Source: Sambucus nigra
Lineage: Eukaryota; Streptophyta; Magnoliopsida; Dipsacales; Adoxaceae
Length of the DNA stretch: 64,000 bases
Reading direction: 5' to 3'
NCBI GenBank assembly: GCA_949130495.1
Contig: OX422207.1
Location: forward strand, 829,038,073 to 829,102,072
Shown here: positions 1-11,544 of the stretch, in pieces
Layout of the letters: every line of letters starts with the position of its first letter
Numbering within the stretch: position 1 is the first letter of the stretch
Notes under the pieces: model-generated
What the model was told of the DNA's origin: nothing
What the model saw: the letters and a program-made list of their open reading frames with translations, nothing else
The model's database searches: none
Made by a program: the position numbers and the translations under genes

Positions 1-353
1 ACAATTCAGACAAATCCCTGAGAGAAGTTGTTCGAACATACTCGTTTGAACATGCTCATTCGAACTACCTAGGGAATTTTGCAAAATAAAATTTTATTTT
101 AAATGACTTAAATTGATTTGAAAATTCAAACAAAAAGCATTTATCAAAATTAAAATTGTCTCCAATAACATAGAAAAGAACCGGGTTATGTACCTTTAGA
201 AAAAAGAGCAATTCTAATCGGTCTGATGAGTGATGAAAGCCCAAATGCTCAAAATCTTCATCAATGATAGATGTATGACACACAATTACACTAAATGTTT
301 TATCCAATGGAATTATTCATTAGTACATATGGACACAATTGGAAATTTGTCCT

Positions 354-374
354 TATATATATATATATATATAT
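354..374. repeat. (TA)10 microsatellite
   Basis: Uninterrupted alternating TA run. It has the same length at the equivalent places in copies 2 (from 24195) and 3 (from 48036), notable because such tracts normally change length quickly. Confidence 0.9.
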
Positions 375-1183
375 TATGTAAGTTAGGGTTTTAATATACA
401 TACTAATTATTAAGCATTAGAGAGGGAGATGAACAATACTATTCACATTTTTATGAAGGGATGTAGAAAGAGATAGACGCATCTCAATCAAAACACCAAG
501 TATTCATCTCCAAGAGTGTCCACACACATAGTCAGCTTTGGTAAGATCATATACTAGAAGATCTAAGGCTTTAGGTATGTTTTCAAAAGGTTTCGGAGGA
601 TGAGGAAAGACAACCCTTTCATTTTATTCAACTTTATTTCTCATCATTCTGATCATCTGTAAGATCTGCAAATGTATGTGATTTAAAACCCTAGGTTTTA
701 TTCTCCACATATTAATGCAGGATCATTCAAAGTTTTGGGGATTTTTTCAATATCAATCCCCAAAAATTGTTATCAAATCCCTAATTGTAGATTGATTGTG
801 TTTTATAAAGCTCCATACTGTCCACCATTAAAGCTTAGGTTTCATGTTAGAAAATATGCGCATGGACGTGTGTATCTTGTACTAACTTGGTTTTACAGGA
901 TATTAATGATTTTATCCCTTACATCATGGTCACATTAATTTATTTTTATTTGAATGGATCCTATGATGGTTTATCCATAGTTACATTTTCTCTTAGATTC
1001 AATTTTGTTGTAACGATTGGGGTTTTATATTTATTTCATTTAATAGTTTAATGGAGGATTTTGAGAGGGGGTGCAATTTTTATTTTCCTACTTTTTATTG
1101 AGTTTGGTTATGGAGAAAATCCATGTAGTTTTGATCAAGTTGAATGTCCATTTAAAGTTTTTCATAAGGTTGTAATATAAAGA

Positions 1184-1215
1184 TGAAAGAAGAAAGAAAG
1201 AAAGAAAGAAAGAAG
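1184..1215. repeat. GAAA microsatellite
   Basis: Five perfect GAAA units (1192-1211) flanked by GAAG variants, on the plus strand. Tract length is unchanged in the other two copies. Confidence 0.9.
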
Positions 1216-2523
1216 ACAAGAAAAATAAAGCATAAGGCACAATGGGAAAAGGCAGGAAAACCTCTAGAGTGGCCTGACCAAACCACAATAGCAGTGGTCA
1301 AATATGACATAGAGGTTATGACACTGCAATGACTTGGTTGGAATGTGGTTGTGACCCTCTGTGGTGCGGTGGTGGGTGGTTTCTTCAGGGGCATGCTTTT
1401 TTAATTTTTTTGCTACAGCAAGAACTCTTTTTTCTTCAAGGGTTCTTCTACAACAAGTACTCTTATTTAAGAACATTAATACTTAAGGAGTTTACTAATA
1501 GTGAAAGTTTAAGAAACTGTGGAAAGGGACTTTGGGTCCTTTTTTTATATCTATTTACATGTATTTTTATTTTCATATATTTCTCAGTTAATTGTTGCAT
1601 AATTTTATGTGCTAATTAATATATTGTGGATACCCAATTATATGGACACCATGATTTTTAATTTTGAGACTGACATAGATCATGTTTTTTCTTCGAAAAT
1701 ATATTTTATTTATTCTTTTTTAAATTCAAATTAATCAGGTAATTAATTTAAAGATACCAATTAAATTGTGATCTCCGAGTTTTATATTACTTTTAAAATT
1801 GGTATTATGTTTGAAAACTTAAAATAGTGAGATTGGGTAATTTATTTTATACAGTTAAATTGGGAACCATGGCTTTAATTCTGGCCTTTACAATTGAATG
1901 AATTATTTTCAAATACCTCCTGTTTAAAATATTAAGTGGAAGAGGAATTTCAATATAAAACCCGAGATCTCTATTAGAGTTTTACGAACGTGATGTGATA
2001 AATTCCTTGCGTCAATCCCCACCAGATGGAATTAATCACGACATCTAATATTTTTCGGACTTTTAAGTGACAATCATAAAATCCTAATATGAGTGAGTTC
2101 AATCCTCCCAATGAGGAATTTCTACCCCGAGAAGATTCAAATGCGAAACATAATTAATGATACCCCTCACAACAGTCACTGTCATTAATTGTGAGACCAA
2201 AATTCGTCGGCTATCTAATTAAGTTAGGCATAAGCTTCCCGATCTGTCTATACTCTATATAAAATTATTGGAATATGAAACTCTTTTTAGTTCAAGGAGA
2301 GGCAAATTAATCTCGTAACAAGAAATATCACTTTATAAGAGAATTAGGATGCTCTATGGGATTAGTTCTTAATTGGCGATAGAGGGAAGCCAAATTAAAA
2401 TTTAATTGAAGTTAATTCTCATATATTTAATTTGAAATCAATTTATTTTTTAAATAAAGATTCTATAGTTTCAAAATGGGCTAAAAATTTAACCCACTTG
2501 CTTCCATTTTAAAGGGAAAGAAA

Positions 2524-4045
2524 CCTAGACAATTTCTTAACTACTGAGGATTATATGCTTATCTTAACTGAACCATGCCTTATCAAGATTGATGGGGGGA
2601 TCCGAAGAGTATGTTTGGGTTTTATCAGAAGTGGCAGAAAGATGATAAGATGGATCGTTACTACATATTGGCTTTTATGACCTATGTGTTACAACACCTT
2701 CATTATTATATGTCACGTGCTTATGAAATGATTTTGAATCCCAAGGATAAGTTTGAGTATCATAAAGATGCCACAAGGTTTAATAATATGGAAAGGATGG
2801 TTAACACATAAATGGCTGATGGTACTCCCATTTGAGACTATGTTCAAAAGATGATGTCCACATTAGGCGAACTGGAGGCCCATGGAACTGAAATCGATGG
2901 GGAATCCTATCGATTTTGTGTTCCAATCACTCTTGGAGTCCTTTAAGCGATTTCAATTAAGCTATTATATGAACAAATTTTATTTCTCTTTATCACAACT
3001 ACTTAAAGAACTCGCGACTGTGGAGAATATCACCAAATAAAAGGGAGTTATTCATGATGTTGAGAAAGGTACATCTTCTTATGCCCCGAAAGCAAAGGAC
3101 AAGAAGAATAAGAAAAAAGGGAAAGTCTTAGAGATAACCCATGGTAGTTAAAACTGCAATTAATCCTCGGGTAATAGGTAAACAACTGACATACAATTAT
3201 TATATCTGCAAGCAGCCAGGATAATAGAATAATCAATTCATTGTCTAGTTGGGAAAGAAGAATGGAAACAATAATTTTTCTTTAGTCATTGAGACATATT
3301 TTTTGGTGCACTCTACTCGTACATAGTTTATAGATTTGAAATCCACTAATCATGTTTATATTTCTTTACAGGGGTTACAGATAACTAGGTAGCTCAATGA
3401 AGGATAAATGTTTATATATATATGCGGGATCACATTAAGGCATTATTTATAGTAGTGGGAAATTTAGTTTTAAATTTTGATAAAGATAAAAGGTTAATAT
3501 TAGTCGATTGTTTTAATGTTCCAATTACTAGAAGAGATTGAATTTTGGTTTCTAAGTTAGTTAGGAATGGATATTTAGTTTATTTTAATAAAAAAATTAT
3601 AAAAAATGTGTGATTCTTTTTTTGTTTTCTGTCATACGGAAAAATGATCTCTATGTTATAAATCTTGTCTCGTCATTAATGCTAAATATTGAAACGAGTA
3701 ACTTAAATGGAAATGACGTAAACAAAAAGAAACCTTATAATTTGAACCACACGTATCTTTGGCACTAGCGCTAAATTCATATTAATATAAAAATTATTAA
3801 AATAATCGTTTTATATCGGCAATTGAGCTCCTTGGAGGAGGCACTTTCAGTTTATGAGTCTTGTTTAGAAGGTAAAATGACTAAGAGGCCCTTTATGGCT
3901 AAAGGCTATAGAGCCGAAAATGTGTTGGAATTGGTCCACTATGATCTGTGTGGGCCTATGATAATCCGAGAAAGGTGGTTACGATTACCCCATCATGCTA
4001 ACTAGTGTATTACTCAATATTTTGACTTACTTAGCTTACGCATAA
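2524..4045 (+). pseudogene. Copia-B: decayed Ty1/copia gag-protease-integrase relic
   Basis: Conceptual translation in shifting frames follows a plant Ty1/copia polyprotein. About 2524-2990 is gag (UBN2-type): KWQKDDKMDRYYILA near 2630, then ADGTP, GELEA and EIDGE motifs at 2815-2905. About 3185-3240 is a ruined zinc knuckle (ICKQPG followed by stops). About 3430-3600 is protease-region sequence ending in a VSKLVRNGY motif. About 3660-4000 is the GAG-pre-integrase and integrase start, with ESCLEGKMTKRPF and LCGPM (clean stretch 3823-4005). Weak similarity continues to about 4045. The rest of integrase, RT and RNase H are absent. Many stops and frameshifts make it the oldest recognisable element in the unit. 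The family assignment is firm, the lineage is not. Confidence 0.8.
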
Positions 4046-4054
4046 CTATGGCCA

Positions 4055-4800
4055 TCAGGGTCAGATTCCACTGACGCGGTCTACCCTCGAGAACGAGATG
4101 GGAGGGAAAGTCCTGGAGGAGTCTTTCTTTCTTACCTCACATGCGCGTGTGAGTGATTCGAGGATACGGGGTTCCTCTTTCTGCCACTCATGCGAGTGTC
4201 TTCGAGGTTTACCTCGAATATAAATTTGGTCATCGTGGGATAACGCGAAGGAATGGAGTTGATAGCTTATTTTTCTCAAAATAGGAAAAATAATGTAGCC
4301 GCCTCGAGAGAATGACACCAAGGTCATACCGATACATATGAAACCAAGTGAATCGAAGGTCCGGGGACTAAGTTACGGAATGGAAAGTTGTTAGGCACCC
4401 ATTTTTCCCTTTGGGTCTCTCCTGGGCTATGTTGATTTTCTCCTTTTCTCCAAAGCATGAGGTGTGTGTACATATGTGTAATATAAATAATGAGAGATGG
4501 GAATCATTCGACTCTTGTCATAGGAAAGATGGAGCAAAATCATCCAAAGGAGTGAACCCAAAAATAACATAAACGTATGATGTGGGTGTTCGATGAATCA
4601 TAAATCGCTATGAACAAGAGAATGTACATGTCAGAGGAGACACAAATATAAAGGATCTCAAGACTCACAAAATAGATATAATATGATATAAAAGCATAAA
4701 CTGGAAAGGGAGGACTCGAATCCCAGGATTGGCCCGGGACGCCTACGTAACCTAAGGAGGATCAAAGTCCACATAGTTAAAATAGTTATAGGGGTGGGGT
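4055..4800. other. Unclassified relic with hairpins, possibly LTR-derived
   Basis: GC-richer than its surroundings. It has a perfect 8-bp-arm hairpin at 4201-4218 (arms TTCGAGGT and ACCTCGAA) and a hairpin CTCACA...TGTGAG near 4137-4154. The phrases GTTAGGCACCC (about 4390) and GACTCGAATCCCAGG (about 4714) recall LTR/untranslated sequence of Tat-lineage gypsy elements as I remember them, but no protein domain and no LTR pair supports this. It could equally be an old fragment of another repeat. Confidence 0.3.
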
Positions 4801-5319
4801 TCAACCCATAAACCAAAATTTAGGACTCCTGTTAGAGTTCTTTTGAAGAAAATGTCTTCAAGTGTGAAAGTATGAGAAAATGAGGAAGTATTACTTTTGG
4901 AATTTACAAGTAAACCCTATTTTTTTTTGTCTATTTAGGTTTTTATGAAAATAAATTGTGTGAATACTAATAATAAAAATGGATATTAGTTGATGTGAGG
5001 AAATGAAGCAAGATTAAAAGATATCACAAAATGAGAAGAAAGTGAATAAATAACACTATATGAATAATTTAGAAATGAGTGAGGAATGGACCTCTTAGAA
5101 GACTTTTGTTGCTGAATTTGGAAGGTATGTAAGTTGATTTGTATTTGTATAAGGGTGGTATAATAGGATGAGGCAAGTGTACAAATGTGGTAGGAAAGTG
5201 ACGTGGGAGAATGTTGGAAAATAGGGTGTTTTGGTAATAACAATGCTTTTATTTCGAGAGAATGTTGAAAAACGTACCACTTATCTTGTTTAATTTAAGA
5301 TTAAACAGATAAAATGGCT
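4801..5319. other. AT-rich spacer, nothing recognised
   Basis: No protein similarity on either strand. The minus-strand open frames here (up to 85 codons) are low-complexity and match nothing I know. A short GAAACTC-type phrase at the right edge belongs to the next repeat. Confidence 0.5.
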
Positions 5320-6480
5320 CCGAAGAGTTTTTGGTGAAGAAACTCTTTAATCAAAATAAACAGCTAACACAAGATGTGTATAAAAGATTATACGAACGAG
5401 TTATTTAAGGTATAGGTGTACCAATTTTGAAAAACAAAACTTATATAGGTTCTAAATCAGCACAACCTCAAGAAGGTGATGAGAGGAAGAGTAAGCATGA
5501 AAGAACACAAGATTTTAATGTGGTAAAATCCTACCCAATTGGGGAAACATCCACGGAGGTCTCTACACATCAAAAGCAAAATCCACTCAAATAGAGTTAA
5601 CAGATTACAAACTATATAACAAACATAACACACAAACAGACCTAAACTAAGTCCAGAATTTTTACCAACTCCTTTGGATTATTCTGACTCCTCTGAAGGT
5701 TCTCATGTTGAGGTTGTTCTCCTAGATTTGTAACCGCTTCTCCTTTTAGCTTTACGTCGAATCTAAAGTTAAAAATCTATCTACCGACACTTCTTTAGTG
5801 TTTTAGTGTGACAATATGCATGAAACCCACACACACTTATGAAAAACTTGTTTACAATATTAATAACAAAAAGTTATAAGTTTAGAAAACTCCGAAATAA
5901 ACTCGTTGAATGAAACTCTTTTCAAAATAAACACTAGATGTGTTAAAACAGTTTTTCTGAATATGATCTTTAGACTTGTTAGATTGATTACCTTAGGTTT
6001 TTAAAATTCAAAACCTACAATTAAGTCTCAATATGATATTGTTCGCCAAAGTAATTAAGAACACTAAAGCAAATTAACACGCGATCTTTAACGTGGTAAA
6101 AACCTAAAATTAGGGAAACATCCACGACCCCCTTTACGGAGCAAAATAATAAAGTCCACTAGAATCACAACCAAGTTACAACCCTAAAGCATGCAACTAA
6201 GAATCAAAATACAAGATCAGAAAACGTACCTACCCGAGTTACTCCACTCTTAAAGGAATTCTATCTTGATTTGTTCTTCTCCACGCAGCTTCTGTTTTAT
6301 CCTTGAATCCCGGATTCCAGCAGCTCCACAAACAAAATATCTCACCAAGAACCACAAATCCTAAGTGTTCATGTGAGAGTGATAGTGTTTGTGAATGAAC
6401 TAAATGTGAAAAATGCTTCTCACCCTCTCAATGAATAATATAAGAAAATACCTAAATATTTTAAGCCATTTCTATATGCA
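5320..6480. repeat. Two diverged direct repeats, offset 572-573 bp
   Basis: The segments starting near 5320 and near 5893 share landmarks at constant offset: GAAACTCTT at 5339 and 5912 (573 apart), and GAT(T/C)TTTAA(T/C)GTGGTAAAA at 5511 and 6083 (572 apart), the latter followed in both by GGGAAACATCCACG. The segments between are strongly diverged. This is an old tandem duplication of noncoding repeat DNA, or an LTR-like pair with no visible internal region. No coding content was seen. Confidence 0.65.
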
Positions 6481-6899
6481 ATGCAGGTAATTTCAAATGT
6501 GCTTTGAACAATATGAGTTCAAGAAATTTTTAGATCTTTCACAAAAAAAATATCTCAAGTTTTTGTTTCAAACAAAATTTATTTATGTTCACTTGAATTT
6601 CACAAAATGTGAAACAATATTTTGAAACAAAAAATTTTAGATCTGAGAATGTACACAAAAATATCAGAAATCAAATTTCTCAAAACAAATTTGAGATTAC
6701 AATCTTGGATCAACCAGCAACAACAACCACAAAATAAAATGATCCAAGAGAAAAATAAAGGACCCTAGAAAAATCTTACAAGTGAACTAAATGGGTTCTT
6801 AGGGATATATAGAATTGAAGAGGTCTTCAACACAATCACACCACCAATACCCCAACATCAAACAAACCCCCAATGTATTTAACTCTCAAGTGGGTCTAC
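6481..6899. other. AT-rich stem-loop cluster
   Basis: No gene. Perfect inverted repeats: 13-bp arms at 6560-6572 and 6621-6633 enclosing an inner hairpin with 7-bp arms (6598-6604 and 6608-6614, loop AAA); 7-bp arms at 6678-6684 and 6690-6696; 10-bp arms at 6703-6712 and 6740-6749. The cluster could be a decayed miniature element or extruded untranslated sequence of copia-A; there is no target duplication to prove either. Confidence 0.6.
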
Positions 6900-8096
6900 T
6901 GTTTGGATTTTTAGTCAATAAAAGAATGTGGGTATATGTGTGTGGAATAAACTGAATAAAGATTGAAAGGGAAGGTTTGGTAAGTGGGTTTCTTCTCTCT
7001 CTCGATTTTCTCTCTTGGAGATATAAAGGGGAAGAACCTTTCACTCTGTACTCTCTCGTTCCGGCGTCGGATGAGAAATCCGGTAATGGAGGTCTGCTCT
7101 CTCTCTTCTCGGTTTTCTCCCAGCTCTCTCACTCTTCTCAATTTTTTCACACCGCCGCTTCTCGCTCTCTCTTTCTAATTTCTCAAACCAACCAAAAAAT
7201 AAACCCTAAGATAGTTTATATACTCCTCCCAAAAGTCGGTTACAAACCGAGGGCTGCGATCTGTGTTCATCAAACAGGATCGAAGGGTCGAGAACTGTTG
7301 CATCAAAAAGGCGCTGTCAACTAAGGGTTGTATTTCACGGAAGAAAGACGCGATCTGGTTGGCCGATTTAAGTTTACACGAATTGAGATCTTTCGGTTTT
7401 GAATTGTTGATTAGATCGAGATCAAATGGACGATAACTGTTGCGTCTAACGAATAGCAAAACCAAGGGATGCGAACTAAGCGAAGAAAGCGCTGAATCTG
7501 GGTTGGCTGATATGGGTATCTCATGGATTGAGTGTTGGGAAGCAAAGGACCGTAGATATGTCCAAGGGACACGATCGCTCCACGCAACACACTTGAACAA
7601 AACAACGAGAAACACAAAACGCATAGCTCTTTTAAAAATCAGCCACAAGATTTTTAACATTTGAAAAATTCAATTTGCACCATAAAGGTTTCTCCACAAA
7701 AAGGATATTTAGCTTTTAACCTCAAACATCTTTAAAACACAATTTTAATTAATAAAAAAATTTATTTCAAATGATTTAAAAAAATATTTTAAATGACTTT
7801 TCTTTTAAAAAAAATTTTGACGAGGTCTCAAGCACTTAGAAATTGTGTACACATAAAAAACACATATATGCGTAGTGTGTTGTGTGTGTCCTAATGTGGT
7901 TCACAAATAGAATACTTACCTTTGAAGTTCATCGAGGTGCTTGGACTGGAATGCCTTTTTGATGATGCTTTGAATGCCTTTTTCGAGATAGAGTAACGCG
8001 TAAAAAAATCTAAAACTATTTTTTCGCGATATCCAAATTAGTTGGAACTCCTATATGGCACAGACTCAAGTAAGTCAACCATATAGCGTGTTCTCA
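6900..8096 (-). mobile_element. Candidate 3' LTR of copia-A (inner limit uncertain)
   Basis: On the minus strand a polypurine tract (AAAGGAGGAGATT, ending about 8097) is followed directly by TGAGAACACG, the TG expected at an LTR start. Further in lie a TATA box and a telo-box in promoter order (7201-7222) and a purine-rich stretch at about 7000-7190. The copia 5' LTR is not in the unit, so the LTR end and length cannot be confirmed by pairing; 6900 is a rough limit. Minus-strand open frames here (longest 7175-7660, 161 codons) match nothing known and are probably chance. Confidence 0.5.
7201..7222 (-). promoter_or_regulatory. TATA box and telo-box, minus-strand promoter candidate
   Basis: Reading the minus strand, TATATAAA (7215-7222) is followed about 5 bases later by TTAGGGTTT (7201-7209), the complement of the telo-box AAACCCTAA. 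Such boxes are common near plant transcription starts. The position inside the candidate copia-A LTR suggests the retroelement's own promoter. The motifs are seen; their function is inferred. Confidence 0.45.
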
Positions 8097-8619
8097 ATCT
8101 CCTCCTTTGGATATTGGAGACAAAATTCCCTTGAGTATCCTGAACTCGTGGGTAAAAATGAAAAATCCTAGATTTCCTATGCAAAAATCTCTATCTACGC
8201 ATTCCCATCCTAGAACCGAAAATAAGATAAGAAAATACATTACTCAACTACAATACAGACCAATACCCTAACAAATAGGATAAGCTATACGATCGGGTTT
8301 GAAAAATGCCTGAAAAGGATAAACACTAAATGGCATATTAGTTGAGTTAGTACCAAAAGATATAAATCATGGCACAGGTACTCAAGTTCTTCTCCCCCAA
8401 TTTTGCTCAAATATACAACGGGGTAAAAAAAATAAGTCACGAGAATATGATATAATGTGACAACACAAATAATAACATATGCAAGGGCAGTTACGAGGGT
8501 CTCCTACATAAAACAGATATTAGGAGGCGTCTTTTGTCATTTGAGAAACGTCCATGCCCTAAATCCTCAGAAACCAATTATAAGAATGCAACTACCGAGG
8601 ATATGAATGAAGTGTTGAA
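8097..8619 (-). other. Copia-A 3' untranslated region with two polypurine tracts
   Basis: Between the RNase H stop and the candidate LTR there is no coding sequence. On the minus strand two purine runs stand out: AAAATTGGGGGAGAAGAA (8387-8404) and the LTR-adjacent tract at 8097-8110. Multiple polypurine tracts ahead of the 3' LTR are a described trait of the Sirevirus lineage of copia elements, which fits the RT sequence. Polypurine tracts prime plus-strand DNA synthesis. Confidence 0.5.
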
Positions 8620-10117
8620 TTAAGTAAGAACTATCATACCAACGGCATTACGAAGATACTCAAATCTAATATTGTCAAGAGGTTTTGTAAATAAATCAAC
8701 TAACTGTTTATCAGTATTGAGATACTCAATATCTAGTTCTTTAGACTCTATAAGGTCACGAATGAAATGATGTCTAATTTTTATGTGCTTAGTTCTAGAG
8801 TGCTGGACATGATTTTTTAATATATTTATGGCACTCTGGTTATCACAGTACATAGTCAATTTGTCTTCAAATATACCGTAATCACTAAGCATTTGCTTGA
8901 TCTATAATAATTAAGAACATCAACTACCAGCTGCAATATACTCGAACTCAGCCGTAGACAGAGAGATACAATTTTGTTTCTTACTACTCCAACCAACTAA
9001 GTTATTTCCTACGTAATAGAAGGCGCCGAAAGTACTCTTACTATCGTCCGAACACCCTGCCCAATCGGCATCAGTGTATCCTACAATGGCACTAGTGGTG
9101 TCTTTAGTGTACCAAATACCATAATTTTGTGTACCCCTAACATATTTAATGATACATTTTACACATAACAAGTGGGATTCTTTGGGTGCACATTGGTATC
9201 TAGCGCAAACACAAACGACGAAAGAAATATCTGTTCGGGAAGCAGTAAGGTATAACAAACTACCTATCATACTCCTATACAAGGTCGGGTCAACATCTTT
9301 ACCATTATCTTCTTTAGATAGTTTGGTTGATGAACTCATAGGTGTACGTGCAGGTTTAGACTGTTCTAATCCAAATTTTTTAATAAGATCAGAGGTATAT
9401 TTGGATTGAGTAAGACCATCATTAAATTGTTTGACTTGCAGACCTAAGAAACATTGTAATTCACCTATTAATGACATTTGAAATTCCGAATGCATGATAT
9501 CGGAAAAATTCTTCACTTGATTAGGACAGGTTGATCCAAAAATAATATCGTATACATAGACTTGGGCAAATCAAAACATGTTTGTCGGATTTCTTAACAA
9601 ATAAGGTTTGATCATTACCATCTCGAGTGAATCCATGGGAGACTAAAAATATGGATAAACGCTCATACCAAGCTCTAGGAGCTTGTTTCAAACCGTATAA
9701 GGCTTTCTTAAGTCTAAACACATGGTCTGGATAAGAGGGATCGATAAAACCTTTTGGTTGTTCTACGTATACCTCCTTAGTCAAAATTCCATTTAAAAAT
9801 GCAGACTTGACATCAATTTGAAAAAGTTTAAAATGTAAATGGCATGATATGGCTAAGAGGAGACGAACTGACTCAAGACGAGTAACAGGTGCAAAGGGCT
9901 CGTCAAAATCAATTCCCTCTATCTGAGAGTATCCTTGAGCTACTAACCTAGCTTTATTTCTAATGACCCCCCCATTCTCATCAGTTTTGTTTTTGAAAAT
10001 CCATCGAGTGCCAATAACCTTCTTATCGTTTGGCCGAGGAATAAGATACGAAACATCATGAATCTGAAACTTGACAAGCTCTTCTTGCATAGCATTGATC
10101 TAGAATGAGTCAGAAAG
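8620..10117 (-). pseudogene. Copia-A reverse transcriptase-RNase H (broken)
   Basis: Ty1/copia RT-RH in order on the minus strand: NKARLVAQGYSQIEGIDFDE, the FQIDVKSAFLNG catalytic strand, YVEQPKGF, ALYGLKQAPRAWYERL, then after a frameshift near 9560 the second catalytic motif, which reads YVYD (TAC at 9550-9552) instead of YVDD. RNase H follows: YTDADWAGC, STAEFEYIAA, CDNQSAINI, TKHIKIRHH and LFTKPLD near the C-terminus. Damage: a stop just upstream of MQEEL near 10091, the frameshift, three stops at 8892-8919, and loss of two codons (Phe-Ile in copy 3) near 9415. Motif wording fits the Sirevirus (SIRE/Maximus) lineage. It cannot make active enzyme. Confidence 0.9.
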
Positions 10118-11221
10118 GGCATCATTTACAGTTTTAGGTTCCTCAAGGGAAACAAAACAAGCAAATTGTGCCAAATTTTGAAGTTGTGATCTTGTTCAAA
10201 CGAGTTCAAAAGGATTACCAACAATCTTTTCAATAGGATGGTCTTTAGAAACCCAGGTTGGTACAGAAGGACTCTCAGGTGGCAGTGAATCAGTTACTCT
10301 TGGAGAGTTTAAAGTAAAATCTATTTCTTCCTCATCTAAGACAACTGATTGACTGACACTACTCTCCACACTAGTATCATTGACAATAACATTAAAAGAT
10401 TCCATAATAACTTTGGTTAGATAGTTGAAAACACGAAAAGTCCTACTATTTTGGGAATAGCCAAGAAAGATTCCTTTCTCTCCTCGGGTGTCAAATTTAG
10501 AAATATGTTCTCTATCTTTACAAACATAACAGACACTCCCGAAGGTTTTAAAATATTTCAAGTTAGGCTTTTTATGGAACCAGAGTTCATATGAAGTTTG
10601 TTTGGAATTCTTCCTAAGGTATACACGATTAATGATATGACAAGTCGTTTGAACAACTTCGGCCCAAAAGTACTTAGGTAGATTTTTCGCATGTAGCATA
10701 ACCCTAGCCATCTCTTGTAAAGTTTTATTTTTCGTTTCAATAATTTCGTTCTGCTGAGGTGTCTTAGGCTCACTGAACTCATGTTTATAGCCATTGCCTA
10801 TACAATATTCTACAACACCAAAATCTTTGAATTCTCCACCTCTGTCACTTCTGATGCGACATACTTGCGTATCCTTCTCGTTATCAATTTTTAAAATTAT
10901 TTTTAAGAACTCATCGAAGGTATCGAATTTATTTTTCATAAAGGCTACCCATGTATATCGTGTGAAGTCATCCACAATAACAAGTATGTAACTATTACCA
11001 CAAAAGCTAACAGTTCTAGAAGGGCCTATAAGGTCCATGTGGATTAATTCCAAAGGTTTTGTAGTTAAAATATCTTTAACTTTCTTGTGAGGAGATTTAC
11101 TTATCTTCCCTTCTTGGCAAGGACAGCAAATAGGATTAAAAGAGTTTTTGATTTTAGGTAATCCTCTAACAATTTCTTGGGAGCTTAGCCTACGAATATT
11201 ATCAAAATTTGCATGTCCCAA
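10118..11221 (-). pseudogene. Copia-A integrase (broken)
   Basis: The minus-strand frame begins with GAG-pre-integrase sequence (GHANFDNIRRLS, then CCPCQEGK metal-binding cysteines). The integrase core follows with all three acidic residues recognisable: the first in HMDLIGP, the second in RSDRGGEF, the third in QQNEIIETKN (family norm is QQNGIVERKN). WLGYS-type C-terminal sequence (KGIFLGYSQNS) and a low-complexity linker to RT complete it. A stop replaces the residue before His-Asn-Arg-Leu-Gly near 11222, and TGA interrupts after NPFELV near 10196, where copy 3 still has CGA (Arg). Confidence 0.9.
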
Positions 11222-11544
11222 TCTATTGTGCTAAAGATCAGCATCTTCCAATCTAGCACTATTACAAGATTCAGATTTAGGAAGGATTGTATAACAGTTA
11301 TCCTCATTTCTGTTTCCTGTTAAAATACATTTTCCCTTTTCATCAATAATTTTGCAATCGATTTTTGAAAAGTTAAGAGTATGATTGGAATCACAAAATT
11401 GAGATATGCTAAGCATGTTAGCCTTAAGACCTTTAAGTAAGAGAACATCATTTAGACCGTGGAGACCTTCCTCACTCAATGTTCCCTTACCTATGATCTT
11501 AGACGAAACTCCATCACCAAACACAACTGATTCGTCACTTTTAC
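11222..11544 (-). pseudogene. Copia-A protease C-terminal part, cut by the Athila insertion
   Basis: The minus-strand frame reads SVVFGDGVSSKI, then GLKANMLSISQFCD, the region downstream of the catalytic Asp-Ser/Thr-Gly in copia proteases. Coding sequence ends abruptly at 11544, where an Athila LTR begins (TGTATTTT). The catalytic Asp, the whole gag gene and the 5' LTR should lie on the far side of the inserted Athila element but do not appear anywhere in the unit. Confidence 0.85.

Larger units (their letters stand above)
1..2523. other. Gene-free AT-rich left part of the unit
   Basis: No reading frame here resembles a known protein; open frames are short and of low complexity. The stretch carries a (TA)n and a (GAAA)n microsatellite and leads into the gag relic at 2524. 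It may include the leader or LTR of that relic, but I found no initiator-tRNA primer site (the usual copia type) and no paired LTR ends, so this is not claimed. Bases 1-60 belong to a degenerate short repeat described at 23715-23905. Confidence 0.6.

Noticed and set aside
1329..1619. 96-codon plus-strand frame as a gene
   Set aside because: Low-complexity Phe/Leu-rich translation of AT-rich DNA with competing minus-strand frames over its 5' half and no family similarity.
4710..4740. tRNA gene suggested by a GACTCGAATCCCAGG phrase like a T-arm
   Set aside because: No acceptor stem, anticodon arm or D-arm can be drawn around it on either strand.
6977..7324. 115-codon plus-strand frame as a coding exon
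   Set aside because: Composition is driven by CT repeats, no known motif, and the promoter-like signals are on the opposite strand.
7175..7660. 161-codon minus-strand open frame as a host gene
   Set aside because: No recognisable domain, lies within the candidate copia-A LTR, and overlaps open frames on the other strand.
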